This document shows positions 16,044-27,721 of a stretch of 64,000 nt of DNA, piece after piece. The position numbers and the translations under genes were made by a program. This DNA is from Tsukamurella pseudospumae. Lineage in GTDB: Bacteria > Actinomycetota > Actinomycetes > Mycobacteriales > Mycobacteriaceae. Position 1 is the stretch's first letter; the number at the start of each line of letters is the position of its first letter. The notes under the pieces are model-generated. The model was not told where the DNA came from, searched no databases, and worked only from the letters and a program-made list of their open reading frames with translations. Where the stretch lies: positions 1-64,000 of the forward strand of contig NZ_LSRE01000001.1 in NCBI RefSeq assembly GCF_001575205.1, written 5' to 3'.

Positions 16044-16811
16044 TCAGCGTGGACGCACCGTTTGGATCTGATCGACCGTTCCGACCGGTCCCTGGATGTC
16101 GTGAATGACCGAATGCGTCAGACCTGCACCGTCGGGTCCGGTCGACACGCGCGTGTCGAAGCCGAGTGCGTCGCCCACGGGGTCGCGGAAGAGGTGCGCA
16201 GTGAGATCCAGGTTGGGATAGGCCACCTCGCCCGGTGCGAAACGAGCCGTCATGCCGTTCGCGATGTCGAAGAATCTGGCCGCGCGGGCCACCGGACCGG
16301 AGGGCTCGTCGAGGAGCGCGACGGGCGAGTCGACCCAGTACGCGGCGCGACCCGGGCGGGTCTGGACGCGTCGGGCTCGGGCGGAGGCGATGTAGCCCCC
16401 GGGCCAGACGGTGCTCGGGTCCCATGCGGGCATCTCCGCGGCGGGCGGGATCGCGTCGAACTCGGTGCCGGACACCGCGGCGGTGTCGCGGTGGTCGAGC
16501 AGCCAGGCGCGCAGTACGAGGGCCGCGCGCCCGCCGTGGTGCAGTGTCGCCTCGACGAGTTCGATGGTCCGGCCCGGGCGGACGGTCCGTACCTCGACCT
16601 CGACTGTGTCCATCGGCAACGTCCCGAGGATGTCGTAGCTCAGGCGCGCGAGACGCAGACCGTCGTCGCGGCGGGCGTCGCGATCCTGCTCGACGACGTG
16701 GGCGAGGAGCGCCATCGGCGGTGCGATGTGTTGCTCGGCGGTGTTCCAGCCGCCGGAGACGTGCTCGGTGGGGCGGAACGCGGTGGCGGAGACCCGGTCG
16801 AAGTACGGCAT
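16044..16811 (-). CDS. Double-hotdog acyl-CoA thioesterase family protein
   Basis: A 255-residue protein built like TesB-type thioesterases with two hotdog halves. The first has GGWNTAEQHIAPPMALLAH and the second GEVAYPNLDLTAHLFRDPVG, close to the thioesterase-superfamily signature of actinobacterial family members. It would hydrolyse acyl-CoA in the cytoplasm. The start ATG follows TACGCT (16818-16823, minus strand) by 6 nt, so the transcript is probably leaderless. A strong hairpin separates it from katG upstream. Confidence 0.7.
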   Translation of the reverse strand: MPYFDRVSATAFRPTEHVSGGWNTAEQHIAPPMALLAHVVEQDRDARRDDGLRLARLSYDILGTLPMDTVEVEVRTVRPGRTIELVEATLHHGGRAALVLRAWLLDHRDTAAVSGTEFDAIPPAAEMPAWDPSTVWPGGYIASARARRVQTRPGRAAYWVDSPVALLDEPSGPVARAARFFDIANGMTARFAPGEVAYPNLDLTAHLFRDPVGDALGFDTRVSTGPDGAGLTHSVIHDIQGPVGTVDQIQTVRPR

Positions 16812-16891
16812 GGGGTGAGCGTACGCGGCCGACCGGCGGATATCTCCACAAGGGTTAATTCTGACTAACTGAAATGGACGGCTCCAACGCA

Positions 16892-16925
16892 CGCGCCCCG
16901 CACACCCGGGGGTGTGCGGGGCGCG
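16892..16925 (-). terminator. Hairpin terminator after katG
   Basis: Perfect inverted repeat with 16-nt arms, CGCGCCCCGCACACCC (16892-16907) and its complement (16910-16925), with almost no loop. There is no T-run, as is common for actinobacterial terminators. It lies just beyond the katG stop at 16949. Confidence 0.75.
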
Positions 16926-16948
16926 GCGGCCGGGGCGAGTGAAGAGGA

Positions 16949-19156
16949 TCAGGCCTTCACGTCGAACCGGTCGGCGTTGGCGACCTTCGTCCACGCCGCG
17001 ACGAAGTCCTGCACGAACTTCTCCTTGGCGTCGTCGGCCGCGTAGACCTCGGCGAGCGCGCGCAGGATCGAGTTCGAGCCGAACACCAGGTCGGCGCGGG
17101 TCGCGGTCCACTTCTTCTCGCCGGTCGCGCGGTCGGTGCCCACGTAGGTCGAATCGTCGTCGCCCGCGGGCGCCCACTTCGTCGACATGTCGAGGAGGTT
17201 GGCGAACCAGTCGTTGCTCAGGGTGCCGGGACGGTCGGTGAACACACCGGCCTCGGAACCGCCGAAGTTGTTGCCCAGCACGCGGAGACCGCCGATGAGC
17301 ACCGTCATCTCCGGCGCGGTGAGGCCGAGCAGGTTGGCCTTCTCCACGAGCAGGTACTCCGAGGGCATCGGGGCGCCCTTGGCGACGTAGTTGCGGAAGG
17401 CGTCGAACTTCGGCTCGAGCACCGAGAAGGACTCGACGTCGGTCTCCTCCTGGGTCGCGTCGCCGCGGCCCGAGGTGAACGGGATCGCGACCTCGACGCC
17501 GGCGGCCTTCGCCGCCTGCGCGACACCGGCGTTGCCCGCGAGCACGACGACATCGGCGAACGAGACCGTCTTGCCGGACTCGGCGCTCCACGCCTGCGCC
17601 ACGCCCTCGAGGGTGCGGACGACCTGCGCGAGCTCGTCGGGCTCGTTGACCTCCCAGCCGGCCTGCGGCTGCAGGCGCAGGCGACCGCCGTTGGCGCCGC
17701 CGCGCTTGTCCGAGCGGCGGAACGAGGAGAACGCCGCCCAGGCGGTCTTGACCAGCTGTGCGGTGGTCAGGCCGGTGGCCAGGATCTGCTCGGTGATCGC
17801 GGCGGCCTCGGCGTCGTCGAGGACGGTGCCGGCCGGGATCGGGTCCTGCCACAGCTGCTCGGTCTTCGGGACCAGCGGGCCGACGTAGCGCGACGACGGG
17901 CCCATGTCGCGGTGGAGGAGCTTGAACCACGCCTTGGCGAAGGCGTCGGCCAGCTGCTGCGGGTTGTCGAGCCAGCGCTTGGTGATCTCCCCGTAGATCG
18001 GGTCGAACCGCAGCGACAGGTCGGTGGTGAGCATCGACGGGTGGGTCTTGCCGGTGCCGAAGGCCTCCGGGACCGAGTTCGCCCAGCCGCCGTCCTTCGG
18101 CCGCCACTGGTTGGCGCCGGCGGGGCTCTGGAAGAGCTCCCACTCGTTGCTGTAGAGGATCTCGAGGAAGCTGTTGTCCCACTTGGTGGGGGTGTGCGTC
18201 CAGATGACCTCGATACCGCTGGTCACGGCGTCGATGCCGACGCCGGTGCCGTTGCCGCCCTTCCAGCCCAGACCCTGCTGCTCCATCGGGGAGGCCTCCG
18301 GCTCGGGGCCGTTCTCGACGGGGCCCGCGCCGTGGGTCTTGCCGAAGGTGTGGCCGCCGACGATCAGCGCCGCGGTCTCCTCGTCGTTCATCGCCATGCG
18401 GCCGAAGGTCTCGCGGATGTCGTCCGCGGCGGCGATGTAGTCCGGAACGCCCTCGGGGCCCTCAGGATTGACGTAGATCAGGCCCATGTGGGTGGCGCCG
18501 AGGGGCTGCTCCAGGTCGCGCTTGCCGGAGAAGCGGCCGTCGGAGCCGAGCCAGGTGTGCTCGGGACCCCAGTAGACGTCCTCGGGCTCGTAGACGTCCG
18601 CGCGGCCGAAGGCGAAACCGGCGGTGGTGAAGCCCATGTCCTCGAGGGCGACGTTGCCAGCGAACAGGATCAGGTCGGCCCAGGACAGCTTGCGGCCGTA
18701 CTTCTGCTTGACGGGCCACAGCAGGCGGCGCGCCTTGTCCAGGCTGACGTTGTCGGGCCAGCTGTTGAGCGGCGCGAAGCGCTGCAGGCCGGCGCCGCCG
18801 CCGCCACGGCCGTCCGTGGTGCGGTAGGTGCCGGCGGAATGCCACGACATGCGGATGAACAGCGGGCCGTAGTGACCGAAGTCGGCGGGCCACCAATCCT
18901 GCGAGTCGCGCATGAGGGCGATGAGGTCGGCGCGGACGGCGTCCACGTCGAGCGTCGCCACCTCGGCGGCGTAGTCGAAGTCGGCGCCCAGGGGGTCGCC
19001 CTCGGCGGGGTTGTTGGCGAGCACCTTGAGATCGATCTCGTCGGGCCACCAGTCGCGGTTGCCGCCGCCGGCCACCGGCGGGCGCAGCGAACCGTGGGCG
19101 ACGGGGCAGCCGCCGCTGGTCTGCTCTTGGGGGGAAGTGGTCTGATCCTCGGACAC
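16949..19156 (-). CDS. katG: Bifunctional catalase-peroxidase KatG
   Basis: A 735-residue heme enzyme that destroys hydrogen peroxide and has peroxidase activity. The distal site RMSWHSAG (Arg102, Trp105, His106) and the proximal heme ligand in [12 protein letters not shown] are intact. The Tyr of GLIYVNPEG and the Met of GRMAMNDEE complete, with Trp105, the Met-Tyr-Trp adduct needed for catalase activity. The second, non-heme domain is complete. The GTG at 19154-19156 was chosen because GAGAGGA lies 7 nt upstream and the protein then has normal family length. No furA-type regulator gene is adjacent. Confidence 0.97.
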   Translation of the reverse strand: MSEDQTTSPQEQTSGGCPVAHGSLRPPVAGGGNRDWWPDEIDLKVLANNPAEGDPLGADFDYAAEVATLDVDAVRADLIALMRDSQDWWPADFGHYGPLFIRMSWHSAGTYRTTDGRGGGGAGLQRFAPLNSWPDNVSLDKARRLLWPVKQKYGRKLSWADLILFAGNVALEDMGFTTAGFAFGRADVYEPEDVYWGPEHTWLGSDGRFSGKRDLEQPLGATHMGLIYVNPEGPEGVPDYIAAADDIRETFGRMAMNDEETAALIVGGHTFGKTHGAGPVENGPEPEASPMEQQGLGWKGGNGTGVGIDAVTSGIEVIWTHTPTKWDNSFLEILYSNEWELFQSPAGANQWRPKDGGWANSVPEAFGTGKTHPSMLTTDLSLRFDPIYGEITKRWLDNPQQLADAFAKAWFKLLHRDMGPSSRYVGPLVPKTEQLWQDPIPAGTVLDDAEAAAITEQILATGLTTAQLVKTAWAAFSSFRRSDKRGGANGGRLRLQPQAGWEVNEPDELAQVVRTLEGVAQAWSAESGKTVSFADVVVLAGNAGVAQAAKAAGVEVAIPFTSGRGDATQEETDVESFSVLEPKFDAFRNYVAKGAPMPSEYLLVEKANLLGLTAPEMTVLIGGLRVLGNNFGGSEAGVFTDRPGTLSNDWFANLLDMSTKWAPAGDDDSTYVGTDRATGEKKWTATRADLVFGSNSILRALAEVYAADDAKEKFVQDFVAAWTKVANADRFDVKA

Positions 19157-19265
19157 GGCGTTCCTCTCAGTACGGAAGATGTGTTCGGCTGTAACAGCGT
19201 TGCGGCCCGTGCTGACGGGGCCGCGCATCACCCACCATACGTGCGCTCGCCCACGGAATCCAGCT

Positions 19266-19295
19266 TTTCTGGAATTATTCAAGATATTCCTGAAA
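19266..19295. promoter_or_regulatory. Candidate operator upstream of katG
   Basis: An AT-rich inverted repeat, TTTCTGGAAT-N10-ATTCCTGAAA, with arms matching at 9 of 10 positions, lies about 110 bp upstream of the katG start in otherwise GC-rich DNA. It could bind a peroxide- or iron-responsive regulator. The regulator is not identified. Confidence 0.4.
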
Positions 19296-19333
19296 GGCCA
19301 GGTGGACGGTCCTATTGCACTGTTAGGCGGCCC

Positions 19334-20617
19334 CTATGGAGCGTCGGTCCCACGCCGCGCGAACGCGCGCGCGATCGCGTCCAACAGGACCGTGTAGCGC
19401 CCCGCCTCGGGGTGCGATCCGGGCTTGCCGCTGGAGACCACGGCCGCCGCCAGGTCCCGTTCCGGATCCGCCCACATCGCGATCTCCGTGAGCCCCGTGT
19501 GTCCGAAGGCGCGGGGCGCGTCGCGCCCGAAGGGGCCGAACCGCTCGGAACCGAGCATGTAGCCGGTGCCCCAGCGCAGCGGCGCGCCGCCGGTGGCGAA
19601 ATCGGGGCGCAGCCGCCGAGCCTGGACCGTCGCAGCGGCGAGGGTCTCCGGGCGGAGCACGCGGACACCGTCGAGCTCCCCGCCGCGCCGGAGGATCTCG
19701 GCGAACCGGGACAGCTCGGCGGCGTTCGAGACGAGATTGGACGAGGGCACGATCCCGGTGAGGAAGGGTGCCGAGTTCGACATCGGCACGATCTGCTGCA
19801 TGGTCCCGCCCACCACCTTGCGGAAGGCGGCCTCGATCGCGGCGGGGGCCGGTGCGCCCGTCGCGTAGCTCAGCCCGACGGTGCCGACGTCCTCCGGCGC
19901 GACGCCGAAGTTGGTCCAGCGGAAGCCCAGCGGGTCGAGGATCTCGGTCGCGGCGATCTCCCGGATCGTGCGGCCGGTGGCGGCGAGGACCAGCTCGCGG
20001 ACGAGCGGACCCCAGGTCAGTGCGTGGTAGAAGTGCAGCCTGCCGGGGGAGTAGACGGGCTTGATGTTAGCCAGCATCTCGCGCGTGTAGGCGCTGTCCT
20101 CGGACCGCCGGAGATCCGGCCGCGGCCCGGTGTTGATCGGGATGCCCGCGCTGTGGGTCAGCACGTGCCGCACCGTGATCCGGTCCTTGCCGTCGGAGAC
20201 GAACTCGGGCATGTAGTCGCAGACGTGCGCGTCGAGCGCGAGGTCGCCCCGCTCGATCAGTCGGTGCAGCACCGTGACCGCCACGCCCTTCGCGGTCGAG
20301 TACGTGCAGAAGGGCGTGTCGACGGTGACCGGAACCGGCTCGGTCGCCTCGTCCCGGTTCGACGGGAGATCGGGGCCGTTGCCGCGAGCGTGTCCGATGG
20401 CCCGGTTCAGGACGATGCGGCCGTGCTGCCGGACGCACACCTGGATCGCGGGCTGCATCCCGGCGGCGTACCACGAGCGCGCTGCGAGCCACACCCGCTC
20501 GACGGCCCGCGGATCGACGTCGCCGTGGTCCTCGGGTCCGATGTCGGTGATCGGATCCAGGTCGCGCGGCACGCGGATGCGCCCCTTCGCGGATGCGTCG
20601 ACGGTGCGGCTGCTCAC
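19334..20617 (-). CDS. Serine hydrolase, beta-lactamase (class C/esterase) family
   Basis: A 427-residue protein of the class C beta-lactamase/penicillin-binding fold. The active-site tetrad TYSTAKGVAVTV gives Ser-x-x-Lys (STAK). The second motif is YHALTWG, with Tyr present and the usual Asn replaced by Ala. FGHTGLTE provides the third motif as HTG. This pattern is typical of esterases such as LipL/EstB-like proteins rather than true beta-lactamases. No signal peptide is visible, so it is probably cytoplasmic. The start is GTG at 20615-20617. Confidence 0.85.
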   Translation of the reverse strand: MSSRTVDASAKGRIRVPRDLDPITDIGPEDHGDVDPRAVERVWLAARSWYAAGMQPAIQVCVRQHGRIVLNRAIGHARGNGPDLPSNRDEATEPVPVTVDTPFCTYSTAKGVAVTVLHRLIERGDLALDAHVCDYMPEFVSDGKDRITVRHVLTHSAGIPINTGPRPDLRRSEDSAYTREMLANIKPVYSPGRLHFYHALTWGPLVRELVLAATGRTIREIAATEILDPLGFRWTNFGVAPEDVGTVGLSYATGAPAPAAIEAAFRKVVGGTMQQIVPMSNSAPFLTGIVPSSNLVSNAAELSRFAEILRRGGELDGVRVLRPETLAAATVQARRLRPDFATGGAPLRWGTGYMLGSERFGPFGRDAPRAFGHTGLTEIAMWADPERDLAAAVVSSGKPGSHPEAGRYTVLLDAIARAFARRGTDAP

Positions 20618-20645
20618 GGCACGAGCTTACGGATAGATTTGCGCG

Positions 20646-21341
20646 GTGACCCGTGCCAGCACCGTCCTCAAGCTCGTCTACGCCGCGCTCGCCACCGTCG
20701 ACACGACCCTCTCGGCGTCGTCGGAGCCGTCCCGCCACCACGCCCGGCGGTTCACCAAGCCGCTGCTCCTGCCCACGCTGGCCGCGTCCTTCGCCGCCGA
20801 CCCCCGCTCGCGGCGCTCGCCGTTGCGCGCCACCACGCTCGCCGGGCAGGCCGCGGGATGGGTGGGCGACGTGGCGCTGCTGCGCGACGAGCCGAAGGAC
20901 TTCGCGCTCGGCGCGACCGCCTTCGCCACCGGCCACGCCGCATACATCAGCGGGCTGCTCGCCCAGCGGGATCCGGACGCCTCGCTCGCGAAGCCGGCCG
21001 CGGTCGGCGCGGCCTGGGCGGTGGGCGCGCCGCGCACGCTGCTCGCCGCGTACCGCACCGCACCCGCGCTCGCGCCGGTGCTGGCGGTGTACTCGGCGAT
21101 CCTCAGCGGCACGGCCGCCTCGGCGGCGGTGCTCGGCCCGCAGATTCCGGCGGGCGCGCGTCGCGCGACCCTCGCCGGCGCGGGCCTGTTCCTCGTCAGC
21201 GATTCGATCCTGGGGCTCCGGAAGTTCGTGCTCGCCGATCCGCCGGCGTGGCTCGAGGGCGCGGTCATGGCCACGTACTGCGGCGCGCAGTTCCTCCTCG
21301 CGGAGGGCGCGGCCCGCGCCGGGGCGCCGGCGGCTCCGTGA
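20646..21341 (+). CDS. Lysoplasmalogenase/YhhN family membrane protein
   Basis: A 231-residue protein with about eight transmembrane segments. It carries the two acidic motifs of the YhhN (TMEM86) family, WVGDVALL in the third helix and LFLVSDSILGLRKF near the C-terminus. Family members hydrolyse the vinyl-ether bond of lysoplasmalogens; the bacterial role is little known. The GTG start lies 6 nt after TAGATT (20634-20639), indicating a leaderless transcript. Confidence 0.85.
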   Translation: MTRASTVLKLVYAALATVDTTLSASSEPSRHHARRFTKPLLLPTLAASFAADPRSRRSPLRATTLAGQAAGWVGDVALLRDEPKDFALGATAFATGHAAYISGLLAQRDPDASLAKPAAVGAAWAVGAPRTLLAAYRTAPALAPVLAVYSAILSGTAASAAVLGPQIPAGARRATLAGAGLFLVSDSILGLRKFVLADPPAWLEGAVMATYCGAQFLLAEGAARAGAPAAP

Positions 21342-21351
21342 CGGGCCGGGC

Positions 21352-21389
21352 TTGACCCTCACACCGTGTCAGGCGACAGAGTGGTTCCC
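21352..21389 (+). promoter_or_regulatory. MerR-type promoter with operator in a 19-bp spacer
   Basis: TTGACC (21352-21357) and CAGAGT (21377-21382) form a -35/-10 pair separated by 19 bp, the long spacer typical of MerR-activated promoters. The dyad CCTCACAC-C-GTGTCAGG (21357-21373) lies between them. The downstream gene encodes a MerR protein, so autoregulation is likely. The GTG at 21390 is 7 nt after the -10. Confidence 0.6.
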
Positions 21390-22217
21390 GTGACCGACAC
21401 CCCGGACCTCATGCCGATCGGCAGGTTCTCCTCGCTGAGCCGGATCAGCGTGCGCATGCTGCGCCACTACGACACCCACGGTGTCCTGGTGCCCGCGGCG
21501 GTGGACGCCGCGACCGGCTACCGCAGTTACGACGGAGGGCAGCTGGCCGATGCCGCCGCCATCCGCAGGCTGCGGGACGTGGGCTTCGGCGTGTCCGCCA
21601 TCGGTGCCGTGCTCGCCGTCCGCGGAACCCCGGCGTACGACGAGGCCCTGCGTGCGCAGCGCCTCGAACTCGCCGCGGCCGCGGAGCAGGCGGCGGCCCG
21701 CCTGACCCTCATCGACACACTGCTCCAGGAGCCCACCATGACCGAGATCGTTTCCGAGATCACCCTGCCCGCACGGACGCTCGTCTTCCTCCGCGGCACC
21801 GTCCCCGATTACGCCGGAGAGGGCCTGCTCTGGCAGCGCTTCCTGCCCGCGCTGCAGCAGCAGGGCATCACCGCGGGCGAGACCGGCGGGTGCATCGAGC
21901 ACGACGACGAGTTCCGCGAGTCCGACGTGGACGAGTCGGTCTTCCTCGAGGTGCCCGACGGCACCGTCGTCGCGCCGCCGCTCGGCGTGCTCGTGACGGG
22001 CCCCCGCCGGGCCGTCGCCGCCACCGTCGACGGGCCCTACCCGGTGGCCATCGGCCGGGCGCACGAGCTGATCGGCGCGTACATCGCCGAGCACGCTCTG
22101 GTGCTCTCCCGCACGCCCGAGGATCCCGCGACGCACCACTTCAACGTCTACCTCAACGATCCCTCGACGGTGCCCGAGGCGGAACTGCGGACGCAGGTGG
22201 TCGTGCCGGTGCGGTAG
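21390..22217 (+). CDS. MerR-family regulator with GyrI-like effector-binding domain
   Basis: A 275-residue regulator. The N-terminal winged helix reads LMPIGRFSSLSRISVRMLRH with RSYDGGQLADAAAI after it, then a coiled-coil dimer helix to about residue 125. The remaining 150 residues form an AraC/GyrI-like effector-binding domain (VDESVFLEVPDGTVV). This is the TipA/BmrR type of multidrug-responsive activator. I prefer the GTG at 21390 because an in-frame GTG at 21366 would fall inside the promoter spacer. Effector unknown. Confidence 0.88.
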   Translation: MTDTPDLMPIGRFSSLSRISVRMLRHYDTHGVLVPAAVDAATGYRSYDGGQLADAAAIRRLRDVGFGVSAIGAVLAVRGTPAYDEALRAQRLELAAAAEQAAARLTLIDTLLQEPTMTEIVSEITLPARTLVFLRGTVPDYAGEGLLWQRFLPALQQQGITAGETGGCIEHDDEFRESDVDESVFLEVPDGTVVAPPLGVLVTGPRRAVAATVDGPYPVAIGRAHELIGAYIAEHALVLSRTPEDPATHHFNVYLNDPSTVPEAELRTQVVVPVR

Positions 22218-22218
22218 A

Positions 22219-23157
22219 TCAGTGCGCCGCGGGGGCGCCGCGGAGCCGCTGGACCAGGTGCACGACGGCCACGACCACGGCGCCCACCGCGAGCCCGAAC
22301 ACCGCCGATGCGAGGGTGTTCGCGAGCCAGCCGATCACACCGCCGACGGCGGCGATCAGGTCTCGCGCCCACACCTCGAAGTGATGCACCACCGAATACG
22401 GCCAGTGCCACCCGAGGTCGTCGAGGCCCACGAGCAGGATGTGCCCGCCCACCCAGCACATCGCGATCACGCCGACCGTCGAGAGGGTGCTCAGCACCAC
22501 CGGCATGGCCTTGACCAACTGCCGGCCGAGGGCGCTCACGGCGGGCGAGGACCGCTGCGCGAGGGCCAGGCCCACATCGTCCATCTTCACGATGGCCGCG
22601 ACCACGCCGTACACCAGCGCGGTGATCGCGAGCGCGACCACGACCAGCACCACCGCCTGCTCCCAGAGCACGACGCCGGCGATCTCGTTGTAGGCGATCA
22701 CCATGATCTCTGCGGAGAGGATGAAGTCGGTGCGGATCGCGCCGCTCACCACGGTGCTCTCGTCCACCGGCCCGTCGGAGCCCGACGGTGCCTCCTCGTG
22801 CCCGGAGACCCACTCCCAGACCTTCTCGGCGCCCTCGAAGCAGAGGTAGGCCCCGCCGAGCATGAGGATCGGGGTGAGCAGCCACGGGGCGAACGCGCTG
22901 AGCAGCAGGATCGCGGGCAGGATGAAGATCAGCTTGTTACGGATCGAGCCCTTGGCGATCCGGGCGATGATGCCGAGTTCGCGTTCGGGGCGCACGCCCT
23001 GCACGTACCGCGGGGTGACGGCGGTGTCGTCGACGACGACGCCGACGGCCTTCGCGCTCGCCTTGCCGGCGGCAGCGGCGACGTCGTCGACGGACGCCGC
23101 GGCCATCCGCGCGAGGGCGGCGATGTCGTCGAGAAGTGCTGCGAGTCCTCCGGCCAT
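22219..23157 (-). CDS. DUF808 (YedI-like) inner-membrane protein
   Basis: A 312-residue protein starting MAGGLAALLDDIAALARMAA, with DDTAVTPRYVQG near residue 45 and six or more membrane segments. The start and these motifs are typical of DUF808 proteins such as E. coli YedI. Function is unknown in the family. It is convergent with the MerR gene, with a 1-bp gap. Confidence 0.85.
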   Translation of the reverse strand: MAGGLAALLDDIAALARMAAASVDDVAAAAGKASAKAVGVVVDDTAVTPRYVQGVRPERELGIIARIAKGSIRNKLIFILPAILLLSAFAPWLLTPILMLGGAYLCFEGAEKVWEWVSGHEEAPSGSDGPVDESTVVSGAIRTDFILSAEIMVIAYNEIAGVVLWEQAVVLVVVALAITALVYGVVAAIVKMDDVGLALAQRSSPAVSALGRQLVKAMPVVLSTLSTVGVIAMCWVGGHILLVGLDDLGWHWPYSVVHHFEVWARDLIAAVGGVIGWLANTLASAVFGLAVGAVVVAVVHLVQRLRGAPAAH

Positions 23158-23314
23158 GGCGACAGCGTAGCCGCGCGGACGTCCCGCGTTTGCCGGAGTG
23201 CCGCCGCACAGCCGCCGGTGTGGGGGAGGATACTGGGTGAGCCGTTACATGGAGACGTCCGAGCCCTTCACACACGGGGCGGAAGACCAAGACATTCGGG
23301 AGAAGCAAACACAC

Positions 23315-25552
<2,238 letters not shown>

Positions 25553-25567
25553 CGGACCTCCCGCTGA

Positions 25568-25599
25568 CGGGCATCGTCGACCACGGTCGACGGTGCCCG
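25568..25599. terminator. Hairpin terminator between icd and a TetR gene
   Basis: Inverted repeat with 15-nt arms, CGGGCATCGTCGACC and GGTCGACGGTGCCCG, one mismatch and a 2-nt centre, lies between two convergent genes. It can serve both directions. Confidence 0.75.
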
Positions 25600-25604
25600 T
25601 TCTG

Positions 25605-26210
25605 CTATCGCGGGGAGGGCGCTGCGAGCGCGACGAGCATCTGGATGACGGCCTCGAGGTCCTGCTCGGACCGCGCGCCGTCGGGGTCCGACACCTGCTG
25701 CAGGATGAGCCCGTCGACGGCGGCCACGAGCACCCGGGCGAGCCGATCGTAGGGAACCGCGCTGCGCTCGTGGGATCGGTCGGCGGCCTCCGTGCACCAC
25801 TGCTGCACCACCTCGGCGTAGCGCCGGTACTGCATCCGCGCGAGGTCCTCGAGGCCCGGTGTGCGCAGGGCGTGGGTCACGAGCTCGTACTGCAGCACCT
25901 GTAGCCCGCGGTGCCCCTCGACCAGCGTGGACCAAAAGTTCCGTAGCCCCTGCGCGATCGCGTGCGCCAGACCGGATTCCGTGTCGGCGGCGCTCCGGAG
26001 GACCTCCGAGATGTCGTCCACGACCTGCTCGATCACGGCCTGCAGCAGCTGCTGCTTGCTGGGGAAGACGTGCTGCAGGGTTCCGAGCGGGATGCCGGCC
26101 TCGCTCGCGACGGCACGCAGGCTGGTCTTGGCCACCCCGTCTCGGATGAGGACCGCGCGTGCGGCCGCGACGATCTGCGGGCCGCGGACCGCGGATTCGA
26201 CGTAGGGCAT
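25605..26210 (-). CDS. TetR-family regulator next to an amine oxidase gene
   Basis: A 201-residue regulator with an N-terminal helix-turn-helix (TSLRAVASEAGIPLGTLQHV) and a C-terminal ligand-binding domain of the TetR_C_6 type. It is divergent from the flavin amine oxidase gene at 26350, with a candidate operator between them. It therefore probably represses that gene until an amine or its product is present. The effector is not known. Confidence 0.88.
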   Translation of the reverse strand: MPYVESAVRGPQIVAAARAVLIRDGVAKTSLRAVASEAGIPLGTLQHVFPSKQQLLQAVIEQVVDDISEVLRSAADTESGLAHAIAQGLRNFWSTLVEGHRGLQVLQYELVTHALRTPGLEDLARMQYRRYAEVVQQWCTEAADRSHERSAVPYDRLARVLVAAVDGLILQQVSDPDGARSEQDLEAVIQMLVALAAPSPR

Positions 26211-26308
26211 CAGGCCTCCGGCTCTCTCGATTCGCCCTCCAGCAAATCACACCCGATTTTCCCGAAGCCCTCGACACGAGGGTGTGATGGGGCTTACAGT
26301 GCATCAAG

Positions 26309-26328
26309 TAAGTCATACAACTGACTGA
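26309..26328. promoter_or_regulatory. Candidate TetR operator upstream of the amine oxidase gene
   Basis: TAAGTCA-TACAAC-TGACTGA, an inverted repeat with 6 of 7 arm positions matching, sits 21 bp before the amine oxidase start in the shared divergent region. TetR proteins usually bind such short imperfect palindromes. Confidence 0.45.
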
Positions 26329-26349
26329 GACTGATCGAAGGAGCGGGAT

Positions 26350-27717
26350 ATGGCGGATGTGAACGTGATCGTGGTGGGTGCGGGGCTCGCGGGGTTGTCG
26401 GCGGCGCGCCGTCTGGTGGCCGCGGGCAAGTCGGTGCGGGTGCTCGAGGCACGGGACCGCGTCGCGGGCCGCAATCTGGGTGGCTTCCTGAGCAACGGCG
26501 TGCCGGTCGAGCTGGGCGGGCAGTGGATCGGGCCCGACCAGACGGCGGCACTCGAGCTGGTCGCCGAACTGGGCCTCGAGACCTTTCCGTCCTACGACGA
26601 CGGTGACGCGATCACCTTCGTCGGCGCGCGGGCGATGCGCTACGCCGACGAGACCTACGGTCTCGACGAGGTGTCGCTCACCGAGGTGGGCCGGCTCTGG
26701 GAGACCATCGAGACACTCGCCGCCGGTGTCGATCCGGCGCAGCCCTGGGCGGCCGAGGGGGCACAGGAGCTGGACCGGCACAACGTCGACACCTGGGTCA
26801 CCGCGAACACCGACAACGAGATGGCGCGCGCCTTCTACCGGATCATCGTGCCGGCGGTGTTCTCCGCGGAGACGGCGGAGCTGTCCTTCCTGCACTTCCT
26901 CACCTACATCCGCTCGGGCACGAGCCTGGAGATGCTGCTGACCACCCGCAAGGGCGCGCAGGACTCCCGGGTCGTCGGCGGCACGCATCAGATCTCGGAG
27001 CGGATGGCCGCGCAGCTGGGCGACGCGGTCCGGCTCGGCGCCGTGGTGCGCACGATCACCCAGGACGCGACCGGCGTCACCGTCGCCTACGAGAACGCCG
27101 ACGGGAGCCCGGGCGGCGTGCTGACGGCCGACGAGGTGGTCGTGGCGATCCCGCCCACCCTCGCCGGGCGCATCCGCTACCTGCCGGCCCTGCCGTCGGC
27201 CCGCGACGGGCTGACCCAGCAGATCCCGGCCGGCGCGGTGATCAAGATCCAGGTCGGCTACGACCGCCCCTTCTGGCGCGAGGACGGCCTCAGCGGCTTC
27301 GTCATCAGCCTCGACGACGCCTTCAACGTCGTGCTCGACAACTCCCCGAACGACGCGAGCTGCGGCGTCCTCGTCGGCTTCCTCGAGGGCGCGCACGCTC
27401 GCTCCGCCGAGCGGCTGTCCGCGGCGGAGCGGCGCGAGCTGGTCCTCGGGGCCCTCGTGAAGTACTTCGGCCCCGAGGCCGCGACGCCCTTCGACTACGT
27501 CGAGATGGACTGGTGCGCCGAGGAGTTCACCCGCGGCTGCTACGGCGGACGGCTCGGTTCCGGTGTGTGGACGCAGTACGGCCACGCCCTCTCCGCACCG
27601 GTCGGCCGGATCCACTGGGCGGGGGCGGAGACGGCGAGCCGCTGGAACGGCTACATGGACGGGGCCATCAGCTCCGGCCGCCGCGCCGCGGACGAGATCC
27701 TCGGCGCCCCGGCCTGA
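26350..27717 (+). CDS. Flavin-containing amine oxidase (putrescine-oxidase-like)
   Basis: A 455-residue FAD enzyme. The N-terminal dinucleotide fold is VIVVGAGLAGLSAARRL, followed by RVLEARDRVAGR. The substrate-domain ELGGQWIGPDQ segment and the C-terminal flavin-contact motif WAGAETASRWNGYMDGAI are typical of putrescine and tyramine oxidases of Rhodococcus and Micrococcus. It oxidises a primary amine to an aldehyde with hydrogen peroxide release. GAAGGAG lies before the ATG. Which amine is used cannot be decided by sequence alone. Confidence 0.88.
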   Translation: MADVNVIVVGAGLAGLSAARRLVAAGKSVRVLEARDRVAGRNLGGFLSNGVPVELGGQWIGPDQTAALELVAELGLETFPSYDDGDAITFVGARAMRYADETYGLDEVSLTEVGRLWETIETLAAGVDPAQPWAAEGAQELDRHNVDTWVTANTDNEMARAFYRIIVPAVFSAETAELSFLHFLTYIRSGTSLEMLLTTRKGAQDSRVVGGTHQISERMAAQLGDAVRLGAVVRTITQDATGVTVAYENADGSPGGVLTADEVVVAIPPTLAGRIRYLPALPSARDGLTQQIPAGAVIKIQVGYDRPFWREDGLSGFVISLDDAFNVVLDNSPNDASCGVLVGFLEGAHARSAERLSAAERRELVLGALVKYFGPEAATPFDYVEMDWCAEEFTRGCYGGRLGSGVWTQYGHALSAPVGRIHWAGAETASRWNGYMDGAISSGRRAADEILGAPA

Positions 27718-27721
27718 GACA

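Noticed and set aside
19334-20617. True class C beta-lactamase
   Set aside because: The YxN motif is altered, the KTG motif is HTG and no signal peptide is present, which fits an esterase-like member instead.
17912-21355. Very long plus-strand open frame spanning katG, its upstream region and the serine hydrolase
   Set aside because: High GC removes stop codons. The translation is low-complexity and antisense to two certain genes.
25589-25597. GACGGTGCC as part of the icd terminator only
   Set aside because: The motif recurs throughout the host region, mostly inside genes, so it is not a terminator-specific element.
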